A stretch of 64,000 bases of DNA from Fremontodendron californicum. Taxonomy: Eukaryota > Streptophyta > Magnoliopsida > Malvales > Malvaceae. The notes beneath the pieces were generated by a model. The model searched no databases, was not told where the DNA came from, and saw only the letters and a program-made list of their open reading frames with translations. Location of the stretch: the NCBI GenBank assembly GCA_030761205.1, contig JAULJL010000025.1, positions 382,001 to 446,000 on the forward strand, given 5' to 3'. Shown here one piece after another: positions 32,277-45,781 of this stretch; positions within the stretch are counted from its first letter, which is position 1; every line of letters begins with the position of its first letter. The translations under genes were made by a program, and so were the position numbers.

Positions 32277-33099
32277 TATATATATATATATATATATATA
32301 TGAATCATCTCTTGAATTTGTGGAAAAAGAAAAAGATGTTACAAAGTCATTTAGAATGAAGAAAAGGCCCAACATGAATATCCGGCCTAGGTGACTATGT
32401 ACTTGTAAAGAGTTTTGATAAGTTTGTTGTATGATCTTATTATGTCTCTAAACTTTATGAACTCTTTGGAACCTTTGTGATATCGTTATCCTTTTGTTCT
32501 TCAACCACATTACAAACCCCTTGGCCCCATTACAACCTTGATTAAAGACCTATTGATTCATGAAGTTGTATGATCTAAATAGTGGAGAATAGGTGGACAA
32601 GCAAGAATATGGTAGAACTGTTTTCATGAGATTGATTGAGTGTAAACACTTCACCACTACTTTAAAGAGTGAAAATCATGAGGGTATCCCATGTGAGAAG
32701 TTGAGATTAAATTTGAACATGCAATATTTTGATTGAGATATGTTATGCTAATATTGGCTTAACTCAAACAATTTACATTCAAGCATGATTTTTTGTGAAA
32801 TTCTTTAAGCTATTGATTAGTTTATAAGACTTGTTCAAATATTGTCTCTAATTTGTATTGAAAGGATTAGGAGTAAATATTTTTAGTATATGCAGTTTAT
32901 TTATATTTTAGTTTTTTAATGTTTGTGGGTATCGTTCTAGTAAACCCTCACGAGACTAAACTCGTCCACTAGGGACACCTAGGGGTTTAAAGGCTTGTGT
33001 CACATGCTAAGTGCCACCGTGATTTCCTACGAAAATGGATTAGATTAGATTTTCTTATTTTATTTTTATTGAGTCGTTGCTAGGGACTAGCAACAATCT

Positions 33100-33112
33100 A
33101 AGTGTGGGGGTG
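33100..33112 (+). other. Polypurine tract of element D
   Basis: AAGTGTGGGGGTG directly abuts the TGATAACTCG start of the 3' LTR. Confidence 0.88.
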
Positions 33113-35194
33113 TGATAACTCGTATAATTATATAGTTTTTAGTTATGTTTTATTATTGTTTTGTGTCAAATACGAGTTATTATTGTTTAGTCTAATTGTG
33201 TTTATGATCTTTTATATTTTTATGTATTTTGGTGTTTTTCACAAGTTTCTTTGAGTGATTTCAGATTACTAGAATTAAGGGCAAATCCAGTTCAGTTTCA
33301 GTTCCGACACCTTTTGCCATATCAGCTATATCTCGAGTTTCATTGAAGCAATAAGGCTGAAATTTGTAGCCATGCAAAGCTAAGAGGCATATCTATCTTT
33401 TTCATGTTTTACACTTCTTAAAACGGAGTCGTTTTCCCTAGCAAAATCGATCATCAAGTTGGCTGATGTGCAATGACGTCTGTGCTGACATGTTTTTGTA
33501 TTTTGCCCATATCTTCTTAACCACATCAGCAAATGAGCTGATTCTAACGGCTATGGTTTCGTAACTGATAGGGGAACCTTTGTCTAGAAGACCATATGAT
33601 CAGATCAGGCCTCTAATATTGACGAAATCGACCATCAAGTTGGCTGATGTGCAATGACGTCTGTGCTGACCTGTTTTCGTATTTTGCTCATATCTGCTTA
33701 TCCACATCAGCAAATGAGCTGATTCCAACGGCTATGGATCCGTAACTGATAGGGGAACCTTTTTCTAGAAGACCATGTGATCAGATCAGGCCTCCAACAT
33801 TGACGAAATCGACCATCAAGTTGGCTGATCAAAATTGTCATACAATATGACGAAAATTGTTAGAAAAATTCACCCACCTATTATACCTACCTTTGAAATT
33901 TGTAAAGCTTGTCTCTTGTCATTTAGCCTTCCAAAATGTGTATAAATAGAGGGCCTTGGATGATTGTAGAGGATCATATTGTACATAGGTAGGATATTAG
34001 CCATTTTAATAAAATTCTCTAAGTTTTCTTCTTCTTTATTTTCTCTAGTTTTCTTTCTTTTCTCTAGTTTTCTTTTTCTTTAGAGAGAGCAAGAGGTTGG
34101 ATAATTAATATTCTTCCTCTTCTTCTTTCTTTCTTTTATTTTCTTCTTAGATTTTCTTTAATTTTATGTTTATGTTTATAATGCCTATGCTAGGCTAAAC
34201 TTCTATTTGGTTAAGGGTGATTTCAAAGCCCTAGACATGTTTTGTGATTGATTTTCAGATTCTATCTATCATTAATTTTCTATCAAAGTTGCTTATGTTC
34301 TTCTACAAGAATTGTTCATGATGTTGTCTAGATTTATTTAGGTGTACAACTAGATAGATCTTGATAATTATCTATTGCTAGTTTAGGAGTCTTGATCCGT
34401 GTAATTGTCTTGATTTCCTATTCATAAGTGGCAATTTGTGATTAATGATTATGGTCAAGTTTTCAATAATTGCAAAGTGGAACATAACCTAAGTTGAACA
34501 ATCCGAGCTTATGTGTTTGTTGCTTAGATCAACCTATCTTTCTCATCATAAAGCTGCCATTAAATTGAATTTAGAGAGCTTATTCTAGGTTGTTTAATGG
34601 TTAGAGATTAAATAGAGAGCTTGTTCTATTTAACGACAAACTAAGGAAAGATTGGGGTAACAGAGCTTGTTGTTATCTACGGTTGTTAACTTTGATAGTT
34701 GGTTGATATTGATAGATCTGAAATTGATTCTTAATGATGTCTAGTGGTAGAGAATGAAACCTTAACCATATTTTTCATATTTGATTCTTCTTACTTATTT
34801 GTTTTCTTACTTTTAGTTTGCTTATTTTTTATATTTATTTTTATTGGCTGGTTATACCGCCTAATTTGTATATTAACTTTGTTTTATTTTTATTGGCTGG
34901 TTATACCGCCTAATTTAGTATATATATTTTTATTGGCTGGTTATACCGCCTAATTTAGTATATATATTTTTATTGGCTGGTTATACCGCCTTGCATCTTA
35001 TTCTTATTATTTACTTTAGTTTAAATCTGGCTTCAAAAACCCCTTTTCTTTTATTGTTCTTGAATTTAAGTTTTAAACTATTAACTTATAAACTAAAACC
35101 CAATCCCTGAGGACTCGACCCTTGCTAACTACTATACTTACAATTTATCTTTTTAGTGCAAGGTTAAATAAGATACACTCTTTTGGGTGCATCA
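33113..35194 (+). repeat. 3' LTR of element D
   Basis: 2,082 bp, the same length as the 5' LTR and differing at about 13 positions counted by eye, mostly in the 181-bp tandem repeats. The TATA box (33941-33948) and AATAAA (34008-34013) are kept. It ends GGGTGCATCA and is followed by the CCCTG target duplication. Confidence 0.95.
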
Positions 35195-35236
35195 CCCTGC
35201 CGGATTTTAGGTAGATTATCCGGACAGGGTGTTACA
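35195..35236 (+). repeat. 3' LTR of copy B, right remnant
   Basis: It begins with the second copy of the CCCTG target duplication, continues GCCGGATTTTAGG and ends GGGTGTTACA. It completes the LTR interrupted at 21572 and is followed at once by minisatellite (TACATAGATATATT). Confidence 0.95.
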
Positions 35237-37022
35237 TACATAGATATATTACATCAGTAATTCTAATGTATACATGTAATATCTAATATTTACGTAATGT
35301 ATCTAATAGTAATTATAATGCATACATGTAATATCTAATGTTTTTAGTAATTTTAATATATACATGTAATATCTATATAATTGTAATATATTTGTGTAAT
35401 TACAATATATCTATGTAATTGTAATATATTGGTGTAATTTATTTATTATCTATGTAATTGTATTATATCTATGTAATATATTTGTAATTAGATAGATATA
35501 CTACAGTTACATAGATATATTACAATTACATAGATATATTACATATATACATTACAATTATATAGATATATTACAATTACATAGATAATATATTACATAG
35601 ATATATTACAATTACATAAATATATTACAATTAATATTGTATCTATGTAATATTACATAGATATATTACATAAATTTATTACAATTACGTAGATATATTA
35701 CAAATACAAAGATATATTATAGTTACATAGATATATTACAAATACATAGAATTACATAGATATATTACAATTACATAGATATTTTATAATTACATAGATA
35801 ATATATTACATAGATATATCTATGTAATTGTAATATATATATATATGTAATTGTAATATATTTATGTAATTGTAAATATATCTATGTAATTGTAATATAT
35901 CTATGTAATTGTAATATATCTTTGTAATTGTAATTATGTAATATATCTATGTAATTGTAATATATCTATGTAATTGTAATAGTATATCTATGTAGTAAAT
36001 ACATTAGAATTACTGAAAACATTAGATAATGTAATTACATATATATATATATATATTACAATTACATAAATACATTACAATTACATTGATATAGTAAAAT
36101 TACATAGATATATTACAATTACATAGATATATTACACATTTTTATATTATTATATGTTATATATCTATATAATTGTAATATATCTATATAAATGTAATAT
36201 ATCTATGTAATTGTAATATATCTATGTAATATATATATATATATCTATATAATATATATCATATGTAATATATTACAATTACATATATGTAATTGTAATA
36301 TATCTATGTAATTGTAATGTATCTATGTAATATTCCTATGTAATTCTAATGTATCTACGTAATACAAAAATATATTACAATTGTAATATCTATTGTAATG
36401 TATCTATGTAATGTGTAATATATAGATATAGTACACATTAAATAGATACATTACAATTACACAAATTTATTGCAATTACATAGATATATTACAGTGACAT
36501 AGATATATTAGAATTACATACATTTATTACAATTAAACAGATATATTACAATTATATAGATATATTACAATTACATAGGTATATTACAATTACATAGATA
36601 TATTACATAGATAGATTACAATTACATAGATATATTTCAGTAACATAGATACATTACAATTATACATTAGATATATTAAAATACATGCAATATATAATGT
36701 TTTTGACTTACATTGATATATTAGAATTACATTGATATATTGGATATATATATATATATATATATTACAATTACATAGATATATTACAATTACATAGATA
36801 TATTACAATTACATAGATATATTAAAATTACATAGATATATTAAAGATACATAGATATAATATTACAATTACATAGGTATATTATATTATATATTACAAT
36901 TACATAGATACATTATAATTACACATTAGATATATTAAAATATATGTGGTAATTCTAATGTATCTATGTAGTATATTTATGTATTTATGTAATATATGTA
37001 ATTGTAATATATTACAAGTACA
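35237..37022. repeat. AT-rich minisatellite, block 5
   Basis: The 19-bp family in both orientations, beginning at the end of the copy B LTR. A stretch near 35400-35460 (GGTGTAATTTATTTATTATC) recurs at about 11795 and 40570. Confidence 0.92.
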
Positions 37023-38029
37023 TTTATTTCAAGAAATATTATATCGAGTAAGTTGGTTGATTTATGAAATATGATTATACATAGAATTTGACGTACATGG
37101 TTTTGGCTCCACCTGACTTGATCGGAATACGGGAGCTACGTGCTACGCCTTTATGGCGGGAGCCACCTCCAGATTCCCAATTTCGTGATATTGGACTGGG
37201 GTATGGGAGCTGCGTGCTACGTCTTTGTGGTGGGAGCCACCTCCAGAGTCCCTATACCGTTATATTTGCCTTTTGGGGGCACATCATAGCGACACATATG
37301 CCTTTGGGGCGTCCTATGGTGGTATTGGCCTTTGGGGCCGGCTACTAGTATGCCTACATGGATATTGCCTGGTTATTTCAAGGATGTATTCTTGTGCATG
37401 ACAGAAAGTTGGAGCCCAATTATACGAAACTTGATTTACTTTACAGATTTTATACATTGATTTAGTATTATAATACTGATATATATTTGAAAACTTCGCT
37501 ACATCTTCGAATTATTCATTATGGTTTTACTATTATTTATTTTGAAAATGTCTATTATGTTTTAAAGGATTATAATCATAGTTTTCAAATGTTTTAAAAG
37601 TTGTCTACTCACTGAGATATTCATATATCTCACCTTTTCATATTCTCATTTTCAGGTGACAGTTAGGTGTCGGGATTGCAACCTTCCTCTATTCTCTGCT
37701 TCAAATAGTATTTTGACGTGGTCGACATCATACTAAAAATTTATTGAAGTCTTGATCTTTTGATGTTTTTATCTAGTAAACCTTGTTGAGATAGGTTTAC
37801 TTTTGGATATATTATATGTATATATTTGAAGATATGAGACAATAGATCAATATGTTTTGACTTGAGCATAAATTGATCATGGATAATTTTTGAATATGCA
37901 TGGATATATGTGATAATAGTATTGAGAAATATTGCTGGTTGAGGATATGAATTGAGTGTTATTTGCAGGAGGGTTATAGTTGAGATAGAAAGGAAACTCT
38001 GCCGGATTTTAGGTATAATATCCGGACAG
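37023..38029 (+). repeat. Tekay-like LTR fragment (3' portion)
   Basis: It matches the second half of the Tekay-like LTR from TTTATTTCAAG to TCCGGACAG, lacking only the last few bases (GGTGTTACA). It has two rather than three of the 74-bp repeats and belongs to the sequence type seen in the 3' LTR of copy B. No internal element sequence follows; a CACTA-like sequence joins its end. Confidence 0.9.
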
Positions 38030-38845
38030 ACAAAATCCGTCGGTATAAATAGGATATTTTGACGGATTTGTTATCCGTCGGTATGTATTCGTCATATACC
38101 AACGGAAGTCATAACCGTCGGTGTATATGTTATCTATACTGACGGATTTATAAAACACCGTCGGTATAGTAATAATATATACTGACGGATTTTTTCATCC
38201 GTCAATATAAGTCACTTCGAAAATAACGCGGCTTTCTTTTATAATGGCGGGTGATTTAATTTTTACTGAAAATGTTATATTGACGTATTTGCCCGTTGGT
38301 ATTGTATTAGGTTATATTTCCCCCTTTCTTTTCCACTTCTCTCTTTCACCCGTCTCTTTCTCTTATCTAGCTCTTTCACTTTTTTTCCTTTTCAATCGGT
38401 AATCACCATTTCATTTCATTTCCCGATTCGACTTTCTCATCTATTTCACCATTTTTATTTTTTTTCTGTATTATTCTTTGATTGCTAGAAATCTGTTCAA
38501 TGTTAGAAGAGGCACGCGACCACTTAAACAACCGACCCATCTTCTCAAACTGGTCAGTTTCTCTGTTTTTTTTTTCATTTTGTTTTCTCGTCGAATTTGC
38601 TTCTATATCTCCTTTTCCTATAATTGGATTGTATTTGTATTTGGGCATGGATTAATTATTTAGTCCTGTTAATTAGATTTGTGGCAAATTGTCTGTTGAT
38701 TTATTCATAATCAATATAGAAAATTTGATGATAAATTAAGTGGGCAAAACCATTAGAATTGTTGCAGCATCAATCTGGGCAAGATGGGAATGGGAACGAT
38801 TTATTAATCCACACGAAAGCTACATAGAACAAATATTGACGGATT
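38030..38845. mobile_element. CACTA-like transposon end fragment
   Basis: At 38030-38215 there are alternating direct and inverted copies of ATCCGTCGGTATA and TATACTGACGGATT. Such GACGG/CCGTC subterminal repeats are characteristic of plant CACTA (En/Spm-like) transposons. A CT-rich stretch and a unique ~500-bp sequence without a recognisable frame follow. The right edge is again TTGACGGATTACAT. No CACTA terminus or transposase frame is visible, so this is a truncated or internally derived piece. Confidence 0.6.
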
Positions 38846-41800
38846 ACATAAATATATCTATATAATTAGAATTCAATAATAATTGTAATATATTTTTGTA
38901 ATTGTAATATATCTATGTAATTGTAATATATCTCTGTAATATATCTATGTAATTGTAATATATATCTATGCAATTGCATTATATCTATGCAATTGTAATA
39001 GTATATCTATGTAATTGTAATATATCTATATAATTGTAATATATTTATGTAATGTATCTATGTAATATATCTATGTAATTGTAATATATTTATGTAGTAT
39101 ATCTATGTAATATATGTAATATATCTATGTAATTGGAATATATATGTAATTGTAATACTATATCTATGTAATATATATCTATGTAATTGTAATATTTATC
39201 TATGTAATTGTAATATATATATCTATGTAATATAGTTACATAGATATATTACAATTACACAAATATATTACAATTACATAAATATATTACAATAACATAG
39301 ATATATTATAATTACATAAATATATTACAATTATTGAAAACATTAGAGTTACATAGATATATATTAATGTAATATATGTAATATATCTATGTAATTGTAA
39401 TATATCTATGTAATTTTAATATATTACATTGATATATCTATGCAATTGTAATTACATAGATACGTAATATATTACAATTACATAGATATATTACATATAT
39501 TACAAAAATATATGTATATATTACAATTATAAATACACAAATATCTATGTAATTCTAATGTATCTATGTAATTGTAATATATCTAATGTGTAATTATAAT
39601 ATATTACAATATATATGTAATTGAAATATATCTATGTAATAGATATGTAATTACATAGATATATTATATTACTGAAAATATATATATATTACAATTACTA
39701 TTGCATAGATATATTACAATTTCATAGATATATATCTAATATATATTTGTAGTTGTAATATATCTATGTAATTGTAATACATTTATGTAATTCTAATGTT
39801 ATCTATTACATAGATATATTTGTAATTGTAATATTAGATATTACATAGATATATAATTGTAATAGATATGTAATTGTAATATATTACAATTACAATTAGA
39901 TAAATATATTACGTAGATATATTACAATTACATAGATATATGTAATATATTATCTATGTATTTATGTAATTATATATATCTATGTAATATATGTAATATA
40001 TTTAAGTAGTATATCTATGTAATTGTAATAATATATTACATAGATATACTGTAATATATCTATGTATCTATGTAATTGTAATTGTAATACTATATTACAT
40101 AATATAAAATTGTAATTGTAATATATATCTATGTAATATATTATCTATGCAATATATCTATGTAATAAATATATCTATGTAATTTTAATATATCTATGTA
40201 ATATATTATCTATTAGTTTTCATATATCAATGTAATTGTAATATATCTATGTAATTGTAAATATCTATGTAATTGTAATATATCTATGTAACTGTAGTAT
40301 ATACATGTAATTCTAATTGTAATATATTTATGTAATTATAATATCTATGTAATTGTAATAAATCTATGTAATTGTAATATCTATGTAATTGTAGTATATC
40401 TATGTAATTGTAATTGTATTAGATATATTACTGAAAATATTACAATTACATATATATATATATTACAATTACATAAATATATTACAATTACATAGATATA
40501 CTACAGTTACATAGATATATCTATATAATTGTAATATATTTGTATAATTGTAATATATCTATGTAATTGTAATATAATGGTGTAATTTATTTATTATCTA
40601 TGTAATTGTATTGTATCTATATAACTGTGTTAATGTAATATATCTATGTAATTGTAATATATTTATGTAATTGTAATATATTATCTATGTAATTGTAATA
40701 TCTATGTAATATATCTATGTAATTGTAATATATCTATGTAATTATAATATATCTATTTAATTGTAATATATATATATATATGTAATTTTAATTTATTTAT
40801 GTAATTGTAATATATCTATGTAACTGTAGTATATACATGTAATTCTAATTGTAATATATCTATGTAATTGTAATATATTTATGTAATTGTAATATATCTA
40901 TGTAATTGTAATAAATCTATGTAATTTTAATATCTATGTAATTGTAGTATATCTATTTAATTGTAATATATCTATGTAACTGTAATGTATCTATGTAATT
41001 GTATTAGATATATTACTGAAAATATTACAATTACATAGATATTTTACAATTACATAGATAAATTACAATTACAATTACAATTACATAGATATATTATAAT
41101 TACAATTGCGTAGATTTATTATAATTACATAAATATATTGTAATTGTAATATATCTATGTAATTGTAATATATCTATGTAACTGTAATATACTTATGTAA
41201 TATATATTACAATTGCATAGATACATAGATATATTAAAATTACATATATATATATATATATTACAATTATATATATTACAATTGCATAGATATACTATTA
41301 CAATTATACAATTGCACAAATATATATTACAATTACATAAATATATCTATATATATTACAATTACATAGATAATATATTACATAGATATATATTACAATT
41401 ACATAGATATATTAGATATATTAGAATTACATATATATTACAATTACATAGATATATTACATAGATATTACAATTACATAGATATATCCACTTATATCTA
41501 TGTAATATATTTATGTAATTGAAATATCTATGTAATTGTAATATCTATGTAATTGTAATTTATGTCTATGTTACAATTACATAGATATATTACAGTTACA
41601 TAGATATATTACATATATTACATAGATGTATTACAATTATCTATGTAATATATATCTATGTAATTGTAATGTATCTATGTAATATATCTATGTAATTGTA
41701 AAATATCTATGTAACTGTAGTATATCTATGTAATATATCCAACGTATCTATGTAATATATCTATGTAATATATTATAATATAATATATCGATGTAATATA

Positions 41801-42376
41801 TCTATGTAATATATTTATGTAATTGTAATATATTTATGTAATATATCTATGTAATTGTATTATATCTATGTAATAGTGTTAATGTAATATATCTATGTAA
41901 TTGTAATATATTTGTGTATTGTAATATATCTATGTAATTGTAATATATTATTGTAATCATAATATATCTATGTAATATATTTATCTATGTAATTATAATA
42001 TATCTCTGTAGTTTTAATATATCTATGTAATATATATTACATAGATATATTACAATTACAAAACTATAATACAATTAAATAGATATATTACAATTACTTA
42101 AAAAATTAGAATTACATAGATACATCTATATTACATAGATATATTACAATTACAACAATTATATAGATAGATTACAATTTCATAGATATATTACATAGAT
42201 ACATTACAATTACATAGATATATATTATATAGATATGTTATTATTACATAAATATATTACAATTACATAAATATATCTATGTAATATATATCTATGAAAT
42301 GGAAATTTCATATATTATCTATGTAATATATTATCTATGTAATATATCTATGTGATATATCTATGTATAATATATC
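38846..42376. repeat. AT-rich minisatellite, block 6
   Basis: 3.5 kb of the 19-bp family. About 40490-41470 is a direct-orientation copy of 11699-12620, keeping unusual landmarks such as ATATAATGGTGTAATTTATT and TATTACAATTATACAATTGC. Confidence 0.92.
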
Positions 42377-42739
42377 TATTGAAGATTTTGTCCTCTTCTA
42401 GTCTCTTTGTGTTTTTGGTCTAGTGATGTTGCATGTTTATGCATGTAACGTGCTGACCTCTTGTTTTCTTCTCTATCTTGGCTATTCTTTATATTTTATT
42501 AACCTATGCTACATATATTTGATGTAGGGTGGTCCATCTTTCCTTCCTTGTCGGAGGTTTTCAACTACAATTTTGACACCTGATTTAAGTGGAGGTGATT
42601 GTCCGTCCAATTTACTGTCTTCAAAGACTGTACTAACACCAGAGCATACAATAGGTATGGGAAAGAATATGGAACTATATTCCTTATGTAGCTGTTTGCC
42701 TTTAAAAATATTGTGATAGTTATAAGTAGTAATATATTA
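42377..42739 (+). pseudogene. Captured host-gene fragment with one exon-like segment
   Basis: Non-repetitive DNA of ordinary composition. The segment 42528-42654 (127 bp) is preceded by a T-rich tract ending GATGTAG and followed by GTATGG. One frame is open throughout and reads naturally, including PSFLPCRRFSTTILTPDL and SSKTVLTPEHTIG. Flanking sequence is T-rich and intron-like. I do not recognise the protein. The rest of the gene is absent, so this is a fragment carried here by rearrangement or a transposon. Confidence 0.5.
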
Positions 42740-42961
42740 AAGCTCAAGATTAAACTTTTCGCTTCGGGTTTAAATTGAATTTTAAAATTGGTAATTTTAC
42801 GGTCCGATTTTATTTGAACAATTAAAGCTAAAAAGGATATATATAACGTGGAACATTTTAAAAATCTAAAATCGAGACCGTGACTTTTACAAAAATATTA
42901 AACCAGAGGGGGACAAATCAAAGTTGGTTTTAAAAGGCCTAGACAAAATTAAGCGTCTACA
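42740..42961 (-). repeat. LTR start fragment of a Tat/Ogre-related element, inverted
   Basis: On the minus strand it starts TGTAGACGCTTAATTTTGTC, close to the family E LTR start (TGTAGACACCTAATTTTGTC), and then diverges. No body of the element is adjacent. Confidence 0.45.
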
Positions 42962-43301
42962 GATACATTACAATTACATAGATATATTAAAATTACATAG
43001 ATACATTACAATATATCTATGTAATTGTAATATATCTATGTAATTGTAGTATATCTATGTAATTGTAGTATATCTATGTAATTGTAATATATCTATGTAA
43101 TTGTAATATATATATATATGTAGTTATAATATCTATGTAATTGTAATATATATATATATATATATATCTATGTAATTCTAATATATCTATGTAATTGTAA
43201 TATATCTATGTAATATATTTATCTATGAATTATAATTGTAATATATCTATGTAATTTTAATATATCTATATAATATATCTATCTAATAGTTTTAATATAT
43301 C
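42962..43301. repeat. AT-rich minisatellite, block 7
   Basis: A short run of the 19-bp unit, mostly in the TGTAATTGTAATATATCTA orientation. Confidence 0.9.
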
Positions 43302-43694
43302 TATAACAACCCAGGTTACGTACAATCATCTAAAGTTAAATCTCGAAAATTTTAAGGACAAACTTGGAAATTGGTAAGAAGTTATAAGTGAAGGAAATAA
43401 AAGAAGAAAGGATCAAATTGAACATATTAAGAAGTTTAGGGGCTTAATGGTTATTTATAAAAAATTGAGGGACCAATGTGCAATTATACCAAAAATTCAA
43501 AAATATCTTTAAGTTCATTTTATCTCTTGAAAACTCTAGAATTTTTCATTCAATTCTTCAAGTGGCAGCCGGCCATCCTTCTCCTTGTTCTCCCAAAATT
43601 CTCTTCAAACATCTTACACCAAAATTTCTTCATCCAAGGTTAGTTTCTTGATTTATTCTTCCTTTCTTTAGATATTCCTTGTCCTCCCAAAATG
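43302..43694 (+). repeat. Tekay-like LTR fragment (5' portion, diverged)
   Basis: It begins TATAACAACCCAGGTTACG, a diverged form of the Tekay-like LTR start, and follows it for about 375 bp through the CAGCCGGCC landmark. Several small deletions and substitutions make it older than LTRs A-C. It breaks off at about 43677-43694 into minisatellite. Confidence 0.87.
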
Positions 43695-44860
43695 TATTAC
43701 AATTACATAGATATATCTCTGTAATTGTAATATATCTATGTAATTGTAATTATAATATATCTATGTAATATATCTATGTAATATTACATAGATATATTAC
43801 AATTACATAGATAAATATATACATGTAATATATCTTTGTAATTACATTATCTAATGTTTTCATTAATTCTAATGTATTCATGTAATATCTAATGTTTTCA
43901 GTAATTCTAATATTTTCAGTAATATATCTAATACAGTAATTCTAATATATTTACAATTACATAGATATATTACTATTACATAGATAAATATATACATGTA
44001 ATATATCTTTGTAATTACATTATCTAATGTTTTCAGTAATTCTAATGTATTCTTGTAATATCTAATGTTTTCAGTAATTATAATATTTTCAGTAATATAT
44101 CTAATACAGTAATTGTAATATTATCTATATAATTGTATTACATAGTTATATTACAATTACATAGATTATTACAATTGCATAGATATATTACAATTACATA
44201 GATATATTACAATTACATAAATATATTACAATTACATAGATATATTATTGCAAACATTAGATATTACATAGATATATTTATTAATATAATTACATAGATA
44301 TATTACATACATATATATAACATAGATATATATTACAATTACATAGATATATTATAATTACATAAATATATAGATATATTTCAATTACATTTATATAGAT
44401 ATATTACAATTACATAGATATATAACAATTACATAGATATATTACAATTACATAGATATATTACAATTACATAGATAATATATCAGTTACATAGATATAT
44501 TACAATTACATAGATATATTACATAGATACATTACAATTACATAGATATATTACAATTACATAGATATATTACAATTACATAAATATATTACAATTAATA
44601 ATGTATCTATGTAATATTACATAGATATATTACATAAATATATTACAATTACATAGATATATTACAACTACAAAAATATATTATCTATGTAATTATATCT
44701 ATGTAATTTTATGTAATATATCTATGTATCTATGTAATATATCTATGTAATTGTAATATATTTGTGTAATTGTAATATATCTATATTTGTTTCTAATTAT
44801 ATAAAAACATTAGAATTACATAGATAATTACTTAAAACATATTACAAATATATTACATTA
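43695..44860. repeat. AT-rich minisatellite, block 8
   Basis: Contains, at 43790-44110, the plus orientation of the AATGTTTTCAGTAATTCTAA variant found inverted at 11040-11650. Confidence 0.9.
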
Positions 44861-45440
44861 GACAAAAGTAGGTGTCTACAACTGCCTCACTTTAGCTATT
44901 GTTCAGAATCAAGAATCAGGCAAAGATAAATAAACACTAATTTTGTTCGATTATTGAAATCTCACGTGAAGAAAAGGAAAGGGAGTTTTCATTTTTTTTT
45001 TCTTTTTCTTTTTTTCTCATTTTCATTTTCATTTTTTTTCATTTTCATTTTCATTTTCATTTTTATTTATGGTTTTTTTTCTTTTGATAAACAGCTGTAA
45101 ATAGAAGATTTTGTCCTTAAATTGAGTTCCATGACTAGTCAAGGCTCGACCCGTCTTAAGAAAATGGTTCAATTTTCAAGAGAAGAAACTAGAAGATTTT
45201 ATCCTTAAATTGAGTTCCCTGGCTAATCAAGGTTTGACCCGTCTTAAGAAAACGAGTTCGATTTGCAAGAGAATAAAATAGAAGATTTTGTCATTAAATT
45301 GAGTTCCCTGACTAATCAAGGCTCGACCCATCTTAAGGAAACAAGTTCGATTTGCAAGAGAAGAAAATTGAAGATTTTGTCCTTAAATTGAGTTCCCTGA
45401 CTAATCAAGGCTCGACCCGTCTTAAGGAAACGAGTTTGAT
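44861..45440 (-). mobile_element. 3' end fragment of a Tat/Ogre-like element, inverted copy
   Basis: Reverse-orientation counterpart of 7226-7798. On the minus strand it has four 89-bp tandem repeats, the GAAAA-rich tract, AGTGAGGCAGT and the LTR start. Here 20 bp of the LTR are kept (TGTAGACACCTACTTTTGTC), which confirms the link to the family E LTR. Confidence 0.68.
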
Positions 45441-45770
45441 AATATTACAATTACATAGATATATTACAATTACATAGATATATTACATAAAATTACATAG
45501 ATAATATATCTTTGTAGTTGTAATATATCTATGTAATTGTAATATATTTATGTAATATATCTATGTAATATATCTTGTAATATATCTATGTAATATATCT
45601 ATGTAATTGTAATATATTTATGTAATATATCTATGTAATTGTAATGTATCTATGTAATATATCTATGTAATTGTAATATATATATATATGTAATTGTAAT
45701 ATCTATGTAATTGTAATATATCTATGTAATTGTAATGTATCTATGTAATATATCTATGTAATTGTAATTG
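45441..45770. repeat. AT-rich minisatellite, block 9
   Basis: Separates the Tat/Ogre-like fragment from the pararetrovirus-like block, as block 3 does in the left region. Confidence 0.88.
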
Positions 45771-45781
45771 TTACATAACAA

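Larger units (their letters stand above)
30975..33099 (+). other. Long non-coding 3' tail of element D
   Basis: 2.1 kb without a convincing frame. It contains two hairpins followed by G-rich tracts (annotated separately), poly(A) runs, and a duplicated ~70-bp block (31144-31212 and 31265-31334, marked by GAACAAGGTCTGAGTAAGGG), each copy following a poly(A) stretch. At 32245-32301 is a poly(A)/(TA)n microsatellite. Polypurine-like AAGTGTGGGGGG motifs occur at about 31512 and 32177 as well as at the true polypurine tract. Such long 3' regions are usual in Athila-type elements. Confidence 0.8.
21573..35194 (+). mobile_element. Element D: complete Athila-like LTR retrotransposon with two cargo genes
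   Basis: This is a 13,622-bp element nested in the 3' LTR of Tekay copy B. Order: 5' LTR of 2,082 bp, tRNA-Asp primer binding site, gag-pol in one frame, a nucleic-acid-binding-protein-like frame, a LOG-like frame, a 2.1-kb non-coding tail, polypurine tract and 3' LTR of 2,082 bp. The two LTRs differ at about 13 positions by eye (~0.6%), so insertion is recent. Lineage is inferred from the Asp primer, the FMDDF form of the RT active site and the absence of a chromodomain; these suit Athila or a close relative. No env-like membrane protein is visible. The two small frames between pol and the 3' LTR are the unusual part. Confidence 0.93.

Noticed and set aside
32245..32301. Poly(A) followed by (TA)n as a possible insertion tail of a LINE or SINE
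   Set aside because: No target duplication or element body next to it; best read as a microsatellite in the tail of D.
29097..33099. An envelope-like gene in the 3' region of D
   Set aside because: Neither cargo frame nor the remaining 2.1 kb shows a signal peptide, transmembrane segments or a glycoprotein-like frame.
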